21,261 nt of DNA from Pseudopedobacter saltans (GCA_003241175.1 QFOI01000035.1:1-21261); one strand, 5' to 3'; positions 1 through 7,580 are shown, counted from the first letter of the stretch. The notes: a model not told the origin generated them from the sequence alone. Program-made: numbers and translations.

Positions 1-1893
1 AGCTTCTTCTTCCGCCACCATAGCCTGCGAAACAATATCCTGATCGTCCTTGATAGCCAATACACTTCTCTCGTCAAAACCTTTGATGTCCAATACCGAA
101 GTTTGGGCAAATACTTGTTCCTTGCTTTTGGATACTGTTTTTGGTGTAATATGATTAGCTTCGTTGAATGCGATCTGGATAGCACGTCTGCGATTAGTCT
201 CGTCAATAGTTTTTTGCATGCTGTCAGTCATTTTGTCCGCATAAAAAATAACCAAACCATTGACGTTTCGTGCGGCTCTCCCTGCCGTTTGTGTCAAGGA
301 TTTTTCATTACGCAAAAAACCTTCTTTGTCCGCATCCAAAACCGCAACCAATGACACTTCTGGCAAATCCAAACCTTCTCTCAAAAGATTAACGCCTACC
401 AATACATCAATCTCTCCAAGACGCAACTGCCTTAATATTTCCACACGCTCCAGTGTATCGATGTCACTGTGGATGTATCGAGAATTAATATTGATACGAT
501 GAAGGTATTTGTCCATTTCTTCTGCCATACGTTTAGTCAATGTGGTCACCAATACACGGTCATTTTTCTTGACTCTTTTGTCTATTTCATCCAAAAGATC
601 ATCAATCTGATTGGCACTTGGGCGAACTTCTATGGGAGGATCAAGCAGTCCTGTCGGTCTTACAACTTGCTCAACAATGATGCCTTCTGATTTTTCAAGT
701 TCATAATTTCCAGGAGTGGCGCTTACAAAAACAGTTTGGTCTGTCAGACTTTCAAATTCGTTGAAACTCAATGGACGGTTGTCAATAGCACTCGGCAAAC
801 GAAAACCGTATTCTACCAATGTCAACTTTCTACTACGGTCGCCACCATACATACCGGCAATCTGCGGTATTGTCTGATGGCTTTCGTCAATCATAATGAG
901 AAAATCTTTGGGAAAATAATCCAACAAGCAAAACGGTCTTGTGCCTGGCGCTCTTCGGTCAAAGAAGCGCGAATAATTTTCAATACCATTGCAATAGCCA
1001 AGCTCTCGGATCATTTCAAGATCATATTCGGTCCTTTCTTTGATTCTTTGCGCTTCCAATGGATGGTTCGTGCTATTGAAATAATCTACTTGAGCCATCA
1101 TCTCATCTTGAATCTCTTCAATGATTTGTTGCATCATGTCTTTGGGCGCGAGATAGAGATTAGCAGGAAAAATAGCTACGTTGTCCAGTTTAGCCATTCG
1201 CTTATTGGTTACAATATCGATGGTTTCAATATCCTCGATTTCATCTCCGAAAAAACTGATACGATAACCGTAGTCCACATAAGGCAAATTAATATCGATC
1301 GTATCGCCTTTCACCCGAAATGTTCCTCTTTTGAAATCGATCTGTGTCCGTGAATAAAGCGAATTGACCAAAGAATGCAAAAATCCCTGACGGGAAATCG
1401 TCTGTCCTTTTTGAATACGCACGATGCCGTTTTCAAATTCCGTTGGGTTTCCGATACCATAAATACAGCTCACACTAGCAACAACAACAATATCTCTTCG
1501 TCCTGTCAATAGTTCGGCCGTTGCTTGCAGGCGTAATTTGTCCAACTCTTCGTTGATGCTCAAGTCTTTTTCAATATAGGTATTGCTGACCGGCATGTAT
1601 GCCTCTGGTTGATAGTAATCATAATAACTTACATAATAACCAACCGCATTTTCAGGAAAAAACTGTTTGAATTCTCCGTACAGCTGCGCAACCAATGTCT
1701 TGTTGTGCGTCAATATTAAAGTTGGACGCTGTAGGTTTTGAATGACATTGGCCATGGTAAATGTCTTACCCGAACCCGTAACACCCAATAAAGTCTGGAA
1801 CCGTTCCCCGTTTTGGATTCCTTCCGTCAACTGCTGGATGGCTTTCGGCTGGTCTCCCGCTGGCTTATATTCAGAATGTAATTTGAATTGCAT
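1..1893 (-). CDS. uvrB: UvrABC system protein B (excinuclease ABC subunit B), 3' end beyond the window
   Basis: DNA-damage recognition helicase of nucleotide excision repair, which acts in the cytoplasm with UvrA and UvrC. The minus strand reads open for 631 codons from ATG at 1893 to the window edge. Visible landmarks are the N-terminus MQFKLHSEYKPAGDQP, the Walker A motif GVTGSGKT (residues 37-44, Lys43), the tyrosine-rich beta-hairpin starting at VGYYVSYYDYYQPEAY that inserts between DNA strands, the DEAD-type box IMIDESHQ, SATPG, and the C-terminal helicase motifs (VGVNLLREGLDLPEV, QTAGRAARN). The last visible residues are near AMVAEEEA. UvrB is usually about 670-680 residues, so only the C-terminal UVR motif that contacts UvrC lies outside. 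No -7 promoter box was recognised upstream. Identification is essentially certain. Confidence 0.98.
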   Translation of the reverse strand, partial: MQFKLHSEYKPAGDQPKAIQQLTEGIQNGERFQTLLGVTGSGKTFTMANVIQNLQRPTLILTHNKTLVAQLYGEFKQFFPENAVGYYVSYYDYYQPEAYMPVSNTYIEKDLSINEELDKLRLQATAELLTGRRDIVVVASVSCIYGIGNPTEFENGIVRIQKGQTISRQGFLHSLVNSLYSRTQIDFKRGTFRVKGDTIDINLPYVDYGYRISFFGDEIEDIETIDIVTNKRMAKLDNVAIFPANLYLAPKDMMQQIIEEIQDEMMAQVDYFNSTNHPLEAQRIKERTEYDLEMIRELGYCNGIENYSRFFDRRAPGTRPFCLLDYFPKDFLIMIDESHQTIPQIAGMYGGDRSRKLTLVEYGFRLPSAIDNRPLSFNEFESLTDQTVFVSATPGNYELEKSEGIIVEQVVRPTGLLDPPIEVRPSANQIDDLLDEIDKRVKKNDRVLVTTLTKRMAEEMDKYLHRININSRYIHSDIDTLERVEILRQLRLGEIDVLVGVNLLREGLDLPEVSLVAVLDADKEGFLRNEKSLTQTAGRAARNVNGLVIFYADKMTDSMQKTIDETNRRRAIQIAFNEANHITPKTVSKSKEQVFAQTSVLDIKGFDERSVLAIKDDQDIVSQAMVAEEEA

Positions 1894-2035
1894 AGGATAA
1901 GCAAGTTACGAATATCTTTCATGGTCTTGGTTCTATTATTGACTTAAACCGATCAAAAAATTGGATAAAAACCTTTAACTTCACAAGCAAGGCATTCATA
2001 TTATTTTAAATAATGAAATAAAATGTTGAAGTTTT

Positions 2036-2095
2036 CCCCACCCTTATTCCCTCCCCTTGAAGGGGAGGGTTAGGGAGAGGTTTACACAAACTTGG
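2036..2095 (+). repeat. Dispersed palindromic repeat, copy 1
   Basis: A GC-rich element in an AT-rich intergenic region between divergent uvrB and the YARHG gene. Its core is an inverted repeat with 10-bp arms (CCCTCCCCTT at 2049-2058, AAGGGGAGGG at 2060-2069) around one central base, with a weaker outer CCC/GGG pairing. The same element recurs at 17963-18022 in the same orientation. The first 48 bases differ at 2 positions, and the following 12 bases at 3 more. It encodes nothing visible. It resembles the REP/MITE-like intergenic palindromes found in many bacterial genomes, which is an inference. Confidence 0.85.
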
Positions 2096-2160
2096 AGCAT
2101 ATTGGCAAGAATCAGAATCCAAATGCAACAACACCACCTTTTTTACGAAAGAAGCTCAGT

Positions 2161-2874
2161 ATGAAAAACATCTTAAGTATATTCTTTGCAACCATGTGTA
2201 TTGGAAGTTCCGCTCAAACATTAAAGGATTGTGCTACTTGCTCTACCAATACGATATCCAACGACCAGATTCAAAACCTAAGCTTGGATGAAATCCAGTT
2301 TTTGACTAACGATCTTTTTGCTAGGAAAGGATATGTATTTCACGATTCCAATATTGACGCCTATTATTCCAATACAGATTGGTATAAACCAGCAAAGTCA
2401 AACGAAAGCATCCAATACAACGATATTGAAAACCAAAACATAAGACTGCTTCTCTCAAAGAACAAGGAACTGAAAGAGCAACGTGAAAAAATGGTTGAGG
2501 AACTTAAAAAGTTTAAGGCACTACTTAAAGCAAACGACAAACAACAACTCAAAAACCAATTTTCCTACAATTTGGATGGTGCAGACGACTTGATCAAAAC
2601 CATCGTGGACGAAGTATATATTGGAGATCTTCATTGGCTTAGAAACGATGGATTATATAGTATCACTAAAGATAACGGCGATATCATTAAGTCATATTCC
2701 TTGCGGGTTAACGGCAACAAGGCAATATTTGAATTCGGGATAAAAGGCATTTCTGAAGTTGGCCAAGGGAAATCAATCTACCCAAGAGAATACGTCACAG
2801 AAACGACTCACGCCTATCTTTTCGATTTCAAAAATGGCAAGTTGACTTTTGACAAGGTCGTAACGGCAGGTTAA
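2161..2874 (+). CDS. Secreted YARHG-domain protein
   Basis: A 237-residue protein with an N-terminal signal peptide (MKNILSIFFATMCIGSSAQ, cleavage likely after SSA), so it is probably periplasmic or surface-located. Residues about 39-100 match the YARHG domain, a short extracellular domain of unknown function: NDLFARKGYVF at 50-60 followed by DWYKP at 73-77. A charged, Lys/Glu-rich helical stretch, probably coiled coil, follows at about 100-140, then a C-terminal domain of about 100 residues that I do not recognise. I chose ATG 2161 because it starts the signal peptide. An upstream in-frame TTG at 2092 would put 23 polar residues before it and lies inside the palindromic repeat. The gene is divergent from uvrB and 79 bases before the next gene. 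Function is unknown. Confidence 0.85.
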   Translation: MKNILSIFFATMCIGSSAQTLKDCATCSTNTISNDQIQNLSLDEIQFLTNDLFARKGYVFHDSNIDAYYSNTDWYKPAKSNESIQYNDIENQNIRLLLSKNKELKEQREKMVEELKKFKALLKANDKQQLKNQFSYNLDGADDLIKTIVDEVYIGDLHWLRNDGLYSITKDNGDIIKSYSLRVNGNKAIFEFGIKGISEVGQGKSIYPREYVTETTHAYLFDFKNGKLTFDKVVTAG

Positions 2875-2922
2875 ACATACATCCAACTTTTCAAAACGAA
2901 CATAAAGAATCGCAAATCTGCG

Positions 2923-2930
2923 TACTTTTG
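2923..2930 (+). promoter_or_regulatory. Probable -7 promoter box for the metallo-beta-lactamase-fold gene
   Basis: TACTTTTG fits the Bacteroidota -7 consensus TAnnTTTG and ends 23 bases before the GTG start at 2954, the spacing seen for other genes here. No clear -33 TTG lies at the expected distance. Confidence 0.5.
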
Positions 2931-2953
2931 CAACCTGAATAAAAACATGAGCA

Positions 2954-3694
2954 GTGAAGACGCATGCGTTGATAGACGGGATTTTTGCAGTGGACAATAC
3001 CAAAAAATTTACCCCTTTTAATCCGGAAAAAGATGATTTTGCTATGCTACCACACGGGAGCCAAGTATTGGCAGTATCACCTTTTCTTGTGGTGACATCT
3101 TCTGATATTGTTTTATTGGATGGAGGATTAGGTACTAAGGATGAAAACGGACAGTCCATATTACTAAAGAATCTAGCGGCACTAGGATATAGTGCTGACG
3201 ACATCTCTATGGTAATACTGTCGCATCTTCACAAGGATCATATTGCAGGCTTAGGAACATTGGACGAAAAAGAAAATTTTTATTTCCATTTTCCAAAGGC
3301 AAAACTTTTTTTTCAGGAAAAAGAGATGGCATACGCTTTAGGTTCGTCCACCCCTTCTTTTAATAAATCTGTATTGTCTGGTCTTGCTAATCAACCAAAT
3401 GTGCAATTGCTCAATGGCGATGGCGACATTTCTGACGAAATTTCCTATTTCGTTACCGGAGGCCACACTCCTTATCACCAAGCGATAAACATAGAAGGCC
3501 CCGACCAAAAAGTTTTTTTTGGCGCGGATGTTGCGCCACTATTATTTCAGATGAAGCACAGTATTGTGGGGAAATATGACTATGATGGAAGAAAGGCGGC
3601 GACATGGAGAAAAGAATGGTGGGCTCAGGGACAAGAGGAACATTGGAAATTTTTGTTTTACCATGATTTCAAACAGCCTATCTTAGAGGTGTAG
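2954..3694 (+). CDS. Metallo-beta-lactamase-fold hydrolase
   Basis: A 246-residue cytoplasmic metallo-hydrolase with no signal peptide. The metal-binding signature HxHxDH is complete at residues 91-96 (SHLHKDH), followed by His171 (TGGHTPYH), Asp192 (FFGADVAP) and a C-terminal His237 (FYHDF), so a dinuclear zinc site is expected. Length and the late His resemble the MBL-fold subgroup that includes N-acyl homoserine lactonases and related esterases. The substrate cannot be told from sequence. The start is GTG at 2954, giving the usual Met-Lys beginning. An ATG seven bases upstream is out of frame and opens only a 24-codon reading frame. A -7 promoter box at 2923-2930 fits this start. The split-barrel gene follows after 86 bases with its own promoter. 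Confidence 0.88.
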   Translation: MKTHALIDGIFAVDNTKKFTPFNPEKDDFAMLPHGSQVLAVSPFLVVTSSDIVLLDGGLGTKDENGQSILLKNLAALGYSADDISMVILSHLHKDHIAGLGTLDEKENFYFHFPKAKLFFQEKEMAYALGSSTPSFNKSVLSGLANQPNVQLLNGDGDISDEISYFVTGGHTPYHQAINIEGPDQKVFFGADVAPLLFQMKHSIVGKYDYDGRKAATWRKEWWAQGQEEHWKFLFYHDFKQPILEV

Positions 3695-3725
3695 CTACTA
3701 TTATAATAATGTTTGTTAGTAATTT

Positions 3726-3759
3726 TTTGAAAAATATAACGCAAGAGGATTTATCTTTG
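3726..3759 (+). promoter_or_regulatory. Probable promoter of the split-barrel protein gene
   Basis: A TTTG at 3726-3729 (-33 region) and TATCTTTG at 3752-3759 (-7 box, TAnnTTTG) are separated by 22 bases. The -7 box ends 21 bases before the ATG at 3781. Confidence 0.65.
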
Positions 3760-3780
3760 TAAACAGTATTAAGTTACCCT

Positions 3781-4281
3781 ATGACAGAATCTTTACACAC
3801 GGACCCAGACTTTTCCTTTTTGGGAAAGAAAATCATGGAAATCAATTCTGCTATCTTCAAAGCTGAGGCAGATCAATTGTTGCTGCCCAATAACGTCATC
3901 TCCACATTGAGAGTAGATGTTAATGGCAACATTTGGTTTTTTAGTTCTTGTCAGAAAAATGTAACGCCGATATACGTAACAGACTTTTACAGCCGTTTGG
4001 ATTATTTCAATAAGGAAAAAAGTACACGTATTACTGTTTTTGGTCCGGCCCAGATCATTCCAGAGATGGAAGCGCCCGATTTTGTATTTGGCAATGTGCC
4101 GCAATCCCTGGCAGAGCGTCAAGTATTGTTAATCCGATTCAAAATCGAAAAAGCGGAATGTTACAACCTTGGACGTGACGAGGATGATCCTTGGTTGCAA
4201 AAATTGAAAGCTAATTTCCAATACTGGTTGTTTACAGGAAGTGGAGAAACCCGAAAACTGACTTTCGACCTAACAAAATAA
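3781..4281 (+). CDS. Pyridoxamine 5'-phosphate oxidase-like (FMN split-barrel) protein
   Basis: A 166-residue soluble protein without signal peptide or membrane segment. An N-terminal helical stretch (FSFLGKKIMEINSAIF) leads into beta-strands such as STLRVDVNGNIWFFSS and ITVFGPAQI. This is the layout of the 'general stress protein 26' type FMN-binding split barrel, in which a short helix precedes a six-stranded barrel. The C-terminal part carries WLFTGSGETRKLTF. Family membership is a judgement from pattern only; flavin binding and any redox role are inferred and no diagnostic catalytic residue can be named. It has its own promoter and a strong hairpin terminator just after the stop, so it is probably monocistronic. 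Confidence 0.6.
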   Translation: MTESLHTDPDFSFLGKKIMEINSAIFKAEADQLLLPNNVISTLRVDVNGNIWFFSSCQKNVTPIYVTDFYSRLDYFNKEKSTRITVFGPAQIIPEMEAPDFVFGNVPQSLAERQVLLIRFKIEKAECYNLGRDEDDPWLQKLKANFQYWLFTGSGETRKLTFDLTK

Positions 4282-4290
4282 CTTATACAG

Positions 4291-4320
4291 ACTGCCGCTC
4301 TAGAGCGGCAGTTCTTCTTT
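4291..4320 (+). terminator. Terminator with a perfect 22-base palindrome
   Basis: Bases 4291-4312 form a perfect 22-base palindrome (left half ACTGCCGCTCT, centred on CTAG), followed by the U-rich TCTTCTTT. It begins 9 bases after the stop of the split-barrel gene and probably terminates it. The next gene's -7 box starts at 4320, so terminator and promoter abut. Confidence 0.75.
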
Positions 4321-4327
4321 ATCTTTG
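4320..4327 (+). promoter_or_regulatory. -7 promoter box directly before the histidine kinase
   Basis: TATCTTTG matches TAnnTTTG and ends only 5 bases before the ATG at 4333. If it is used, the transcript would begin at or next to the start codon. The -33 position falls inside the palindromic hairpin and has no TTG. Confidence 0.5.
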
Positions 4328-4332
4328 TTTCC

Positions 4333-5496
4333 ATGTTCCAAGAAGGAATCACAGGAAGGAAAATATTTATACTTATTGCGCTACTTGTTGTGGTAGCCAG
4401 CGGTTTCTATTCGCGTTATTTGTCCAATCAGTTAGCGTTGGTAGAGAAGCAAAAGGTGGAAATATGGGCTCGCTCACAATCGTATCTCTCTCAGTCCAAA
4501 GGGAATGATCAAGAAGGTCTGGGATTGGCTATTTTCATTTCTTCTTCCAATACAGACATTCCTATAATCGAAACTGATGAACACGATCAACCTACTGGAA
4601 ATTATAAAAATCTCGATAGTGCGACTATAGGAAAAGATTCCTTTTTCTTAAAAAGGGAACTGGCATCTTTTAAACGTCAAAACCAACCCATTGTAGTTCC
4701 CATACAATTAAAACCCTTAGTGGAGAATAAATACTATTATGGCGAAAGCAAGCTACAACAGCAATTGCGATATTTTCCCTTGGCGCAATTAGTAGTGGTA
4801 CTTTTGTTTTTTGCATTTTTGTTGATGGTTCAAAGAGCCAGAAACAGAAACACACAAAACCTATTATGGGTTGGAATGGCCAAAGAGACTGCCCATCAGC
4901 TTGGCACGCCCATTTCTAGTTTGGAGGGTTGGGTTGAACTTTTAAAAGAATATCCAGAAAACGCGACCATCATTCCAGAATTGCAAAAGGACCTAGGTCG
5001 GTTAATGCTGATTTCGGATAGATTTGGAAAAATAGGAAGTAGTCCCGTATTGGAAAGAAAAGACATTGTTCCCCAGATTGACGAAATGGTCCACTATATG
5101 CGCCGCCGTGCCGGAGAAAAAGTTAAGATCGACAGTCAATATACTCAACCAATTTTTTATGTAAAAATATCCGCACCATTGTTCGATTGGGTAATAGAGA
5201 ACCTTCTAAAAAATGCACTCGACGCCATGAACGGAAAAGGAAACATCACTATAAAAGTAAAGCAAGAAGAACAAAATGTCGTTATGGACATTTCGGATAC
5301 GGGAAAAGGCATAGCACACGATCAACTTAAGAAGGTATTCGAACCGGGATTCACCACCAAAAAGAGAGGTTGGGGCTTAGGGCTCGCTCTTACAAAACGT
5401 ATAGTCGAAGAATACCATCAAGGGAAAATCTATGTACTAAACAGTGAAGTCGGCAAGGGTACAACTTTTCGTATAGTGTTAAAAAGTGCTGAATAA
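4333..5496 (+). CDS. Membrane sensor histidine kinase
   Basis: A 387-residue two-component sensor kinase. Transmembrane helix 1 is at about residues 10-28 (IFILIALLVVVASGFY), a periplasmic sensor of about 115 residues with no recognised domain follows, then transmembrane helix 2 at about 147-166 and the cytoplasmic kinase core. The phospho-acceptor is His188 in ETAHQLGTP. The ATPase domain has N294 (NLLKNALDA), Asp322 (DTGKGI) and a G2 box GWGLGL at about 346-351, so it should be active. The usual acidic residue after the His (HE/HD) is Gln here, a variant I associate with a Bacteroidota kinase group. No HAMP domain is seen between helix 2 and the His. No response regulator gene lies in the window, so it is an orphan kinase locally. 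It converges on the acyl-CoA dehydrogenase gene with 11 bases between the stops. Confidence 0.93.
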   Translation: MFQEGITGRKIFILIALLVVVASGFYSRYLSNQLALVEKQKVEIWARSQSYLSQSKGNDQEGLGLAIFISSSNTDIPIIETDEHDQPTGNYKNLDSATIGKDSFFLKRELASFKRQNQPIVVPIQLKPLVENKYYYGESKLQQQLRYFPLAQLVVVLLFFAFLLMVQRARNRNTQNLLWVGMAKETAHQLGTPISSLEGWVELLKEYPENATIIPELQKDLGRLMLISDRFGKIGSSPVLERKDIVPQIDEMVHYMRRRAGEKVKIDSQYTQPIFYVKISAPLFDWVIENLLKNALDAMNGKGNITIKVKQEEQNVVMDISDTGKGIAHDQLKKVFEPGFTTKKRGWGLGLALTKRIVEEYHQGKIYVLNSEVGKGTTFRIVLKSAE

Positions 5497-5507
5497 TCCA
5501 ATAAGGG

Positions 5508-6866
5508 TTAGACAAATGCACTAAAACCAGTAATCGCACGACCAACTATAAGTGAATTGATTTCTTTTGTTCCTTCATAAGAATATATAGCTTCAGCGTC
5601 TGCCAAGAATCTAGCAACATCGTATTCCAAAAGAATTCCGTTACCTCCCATGACTTCTCTCGCTTGCGAGACGATATCTCTAGTCCTTAATGTACAGAAC
5701 ACTTTGGCAATAGAAGCATGCTCGTCCTTCAACAAACCTTGATCCTGCAATTCAGACAAGCGAAAAACCATCGTTTGCATAGCTGTAAGATTAGACAACA
5801 TTTCCACCAAGTGACCTTGTATCAATTGAAAAGAAGCAATAGGCTTTCCAAATTGTTTTCTTGTTCGTGTATAGTTGAGAGCATTTTCATAAGCACCTTG
5901 TGCGCAACCAACGGCCATCCACGCAACACCAGCTCTAGTCATTTGTAAGACCTTAGCGGTATCTTTGAATGAATTAGCATTCGCTAATCTGTTTTCTTCT
6001 GTGATAAGACAATTGCTTAAAGTAATCAATCCATTTTGCACGATACGCAATGCCATTTTCCCCTTGATTTTTTCAACAGAAAATCCGGGATTATCTTTTT
6101 CAACTATAAATCCTTTTACTTGTCCATCGTCAACATCTCTTGCCCAAATAATAATTAAATCGGCAAATGTTGCGTTACCAATCCATTTTTTCTGACCATT
6201 TAGCAACCATCCATCCTCTGTTCGTTTGCAAGTTGCAGTTAAACCACCGGCTGCACCTGAACCGACTTCGGGCTCAGTTAATCCAAATGCTCCTATTTTT
6301 TCAAATTTCTGCATTTGTGGCAACCATTTTGACTTTTGTTCTTCTGAACCGCAAATGTAGATGGAACCCATTGCTAATCCAGACTGCACACCGAAAAATG
6401 TGGCTAAAGACGCGTCAACTCTAGCTATTTCCATAGCGACTACACCTTCCATTAAAAAAGGAAGATTGGGGCAGCCGTAACCGTCATAGGTAATACCACA
6501 AAGGTTTAGCTCTCGAAATTTAGGTATAAGTTCAAATGGAAATTCGTCATGTAACCAATAGTTGTTCACTATAGGTTTAGCTTCTTTTTCCATAAAATCA
6601 CGAACACGCAGTTGAATCGCTTTTTGCTCGTCCGTCAAGCGAAGATTAAGCTCGTAGAAATCTCCGTTTATAAGGGGCAACTCTTTTTTCTTACCTGAAG
6701 AACCCAGCATTTTTGCCATACCTTTAAGTTGGGCATCACTCATATTGGCAAACTGGTCCATCAGCTTAGGCAAATCTACCTTTTTTGAAATGGCATCCAG
6801 TTTGTTAAAGTCAACACTTTTAGCTAATTGTATGATGTTCTTAATCTTGGAAAAAGGATTGGACAT
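5508..6866 (-). CDS. Acyl-CoA dehydrogenase, glutaryl-CoA dehydrogenase-like clade
   Basis: A 452-residue FAD enzyme that oxidises an acyl-CoA to the 2-enoyl-CoA. Landmarks are YDGYGCPNLPF, the FAD/substrate motif FGLTEPEVGSG, WIGNATFADL, TRKQFGKPIASFQLIQ, REVMGGNGI and the C-terminal YSYEGTKEIN with the likely catalytic base Glu431. The YEGT base position and the VGRAITG end match the glutaryl-CoA dehydrogenase / plant short-chain ACX4 branch rather than medium-chain enzymes; the actual substrate is open. It is about 50 residues longer than usual because of an N-terminal helical extension (residues 1 to about 60) preceding the normal LTDEQ beginning. A candidate -7 box, TAACTTGG, lies 24 bases upstream of the ATG. 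No electron-transfer flavoprotein gene is nearby. Confidence 0.93.
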   Translation of the reverse strand: MSNPFSKIKNIIQLAKSVDFNKLDAISKKVDLPKLMDQFANMSDAQLKGMAKMLGSSGKKKELPLINGDFYELNLRLTDEQKAIQLRVRDFMEKEAKPIVNNYWLHDEFPFELIPKFRELNLCGITYDGYGCPNLPFLMEGVVAMEIARVDASLATFFGVQSGLAMGSIYICGSEEQKSKWLPQMQKFEKIGAFGLTEPEVGSGAAGGLTATCKRTEDGWLLNGQKKWIGNATFADLIIIWARDVDDGQVKGFIVEKDNPGFSVEKIKGKMALRIVQNGLITLSNCLITEENRLANANSFKDTAKVLQMTRAGVAWMAVGCAQGAYENALNYTRTRKQFGKPIASFQLIQGHLVEMLSNLTAMQTMVFRLSELQDQGLLKDEHASIAKVFCTLRTRDIVSQAREVMGGNGILLEYDVARFLADAEAIYSYEGTKEINSLIVGRAITGFSAFV

Positions 6867-6890
6867 AGTTTGGCATTTTTATCGTTACGT

Positions 6891-6898
6891 CCAAGTTA
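6891..6898 (-). promoter_or_regulatory. Weak candidate -7 box for the acyl-CoA dehydrogenase gene
   Basis: On the minus strand TAACTTGG differs at one position from TAnnTTTG. It ends 24 bases before the ATG at 6866, the same spacing as better boxes in the window. No -33 TTG is evident. Confidence 0.3.
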
Positions 6899-6972
6899 AG
6901 ACAAAAATGCCCTCTAAATAGACTCATTAAGATTGTTAACTATTTTTTAGTGGAATTCTAGTTTAAATGCAA

Positions 6973-7017
6973 AACCCGTCGTGCATTTAGATTTCTTTCT
7001 TAAATACACAACGGGTT
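6973..7017 (-). terminator. Terminator of the SYLF-domain gene
   Basis: Two 17-base arms (6973-6989 and 7001-7017) enclose an 11-base loop. The two non-Watson-Crick positions become G-U pairs only in a minus-strand transcript, and a run of T follows on that strand. It starts 30 bases after the stop of the gene at 7047-7580. Confidence 0.8.
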
Positions 7018-7046
7018 ATCATAATGACTTTCAAGTCAACTACAAA

Positions 7047-7580
7047 CTATAGTGGATTGTAGGTAAATTTTTGTCCACCTACGGAAGCATCCGCCATCAA
7101 TCCAGCTTTTGGTAAAGCAAATACCGCAACACCTTCTTTATATTGGGCATTAACCGCCACTCCAGTTTTCAACGCTACGGCTGATGCATCCGCAGCAAAC
7201 TCATAATTGCTTTGTTGAAAGTTTTTAAGCTCTTTTTCAGTTTCGAAAAATATAACTTCTATGATTGCTTGTCCTCCGGCTTGTAGTCCAATATTGACCT
7301 TTTTAAGATCAGCCATGCCAACTAGTTTACCTTTTTCATAGACAGCACCGTTACCGGAAGCACCGCCAATAATTAAACCGCCCTTACCCACATTAGGAAA
7401 AATCACATAACCTGCAGCATCATTGAAAAACTTTTTCAAACCTTCATCTTTTTCCAATAAGGTAGCTTTTGCTTTGACCGCATCGTCAATGATACGTTTT
7501 TGTTTTTTGGTTTGAGCATTAACACCAACTACTAATAGCATCAAGAAACTGAATGCAAGTATTCTCTTTAAGTTTTTCAT
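7047..7580 (-). CDS. Secreted SYLF (Ysc84-type) domain protein
   Basis: A 177-residue protein with a clear signal peptide (MKNLKRILAFSFLMLLVVGVNAQ, cleavage after VNA), so it is periplasmic or membrane-associated. The rest is one SYLF domain: FNDAAGYVIFPNVGKGG, IIGGASGNGAVYEKGKLVG, an Ala/Gly-rich centre, and the ending KAGLMADASVGGQKFTYN. In eukaryotes (Ysc84/SH3YL1) this fold binds phosphoinositides; in bacteria it occurs in secreted proteins of unclear role, so a lipid-binding function is only inferred. It is a single gene with its own hairpin terminator and is divergent from the GH31 gene across a 189-base gap. I found no convincing -7 box in front of it. Confidence 0.9.
   Translation of the reverse strand: MKNLKRILAFSFLMLLVVGVNAQTKKQKRIIDDAVKAKATLLEKDEGLKKFFNDAAGYVIFPNVGKGGLIIGGASGNGAVYEKGKLVGMADLKKVNIGLQAGGQAIIEVIFFETEKELKNFQQSNYEFAADASAVALKTGVAVNAQYKEGVAVFALPKAGLMADASVGGQKFTYNPL

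Noticed and set aside
736..1353. 205-codon plus-strand frame and other plus-strand frames inside 1-1893
   Set aside because: They lie antisense to uvrB, which explains the whole interval with strong family motifs; their translations show no protein-like pattern.
2092..2160. TTG start for the YARHG protein
   Set aside because: It would sit in the palindromic repeat and add polar residues before a clean signal peptide at ATG 2161.
2773..3204. 143-codon minus-strand frame
   Set aside because: Antisense to the YARHG and MBL-fold genes and spanning their intergenic gap; a shadow frame.
2954..4281. MBL-fold plus split-barrel genes as a quorum-quenching or detoxification operon
   Set aside because: The split-barrel gene has its own promoter, and no lactonase-specific feature could be confirmed beyond the shared MBL metal site.
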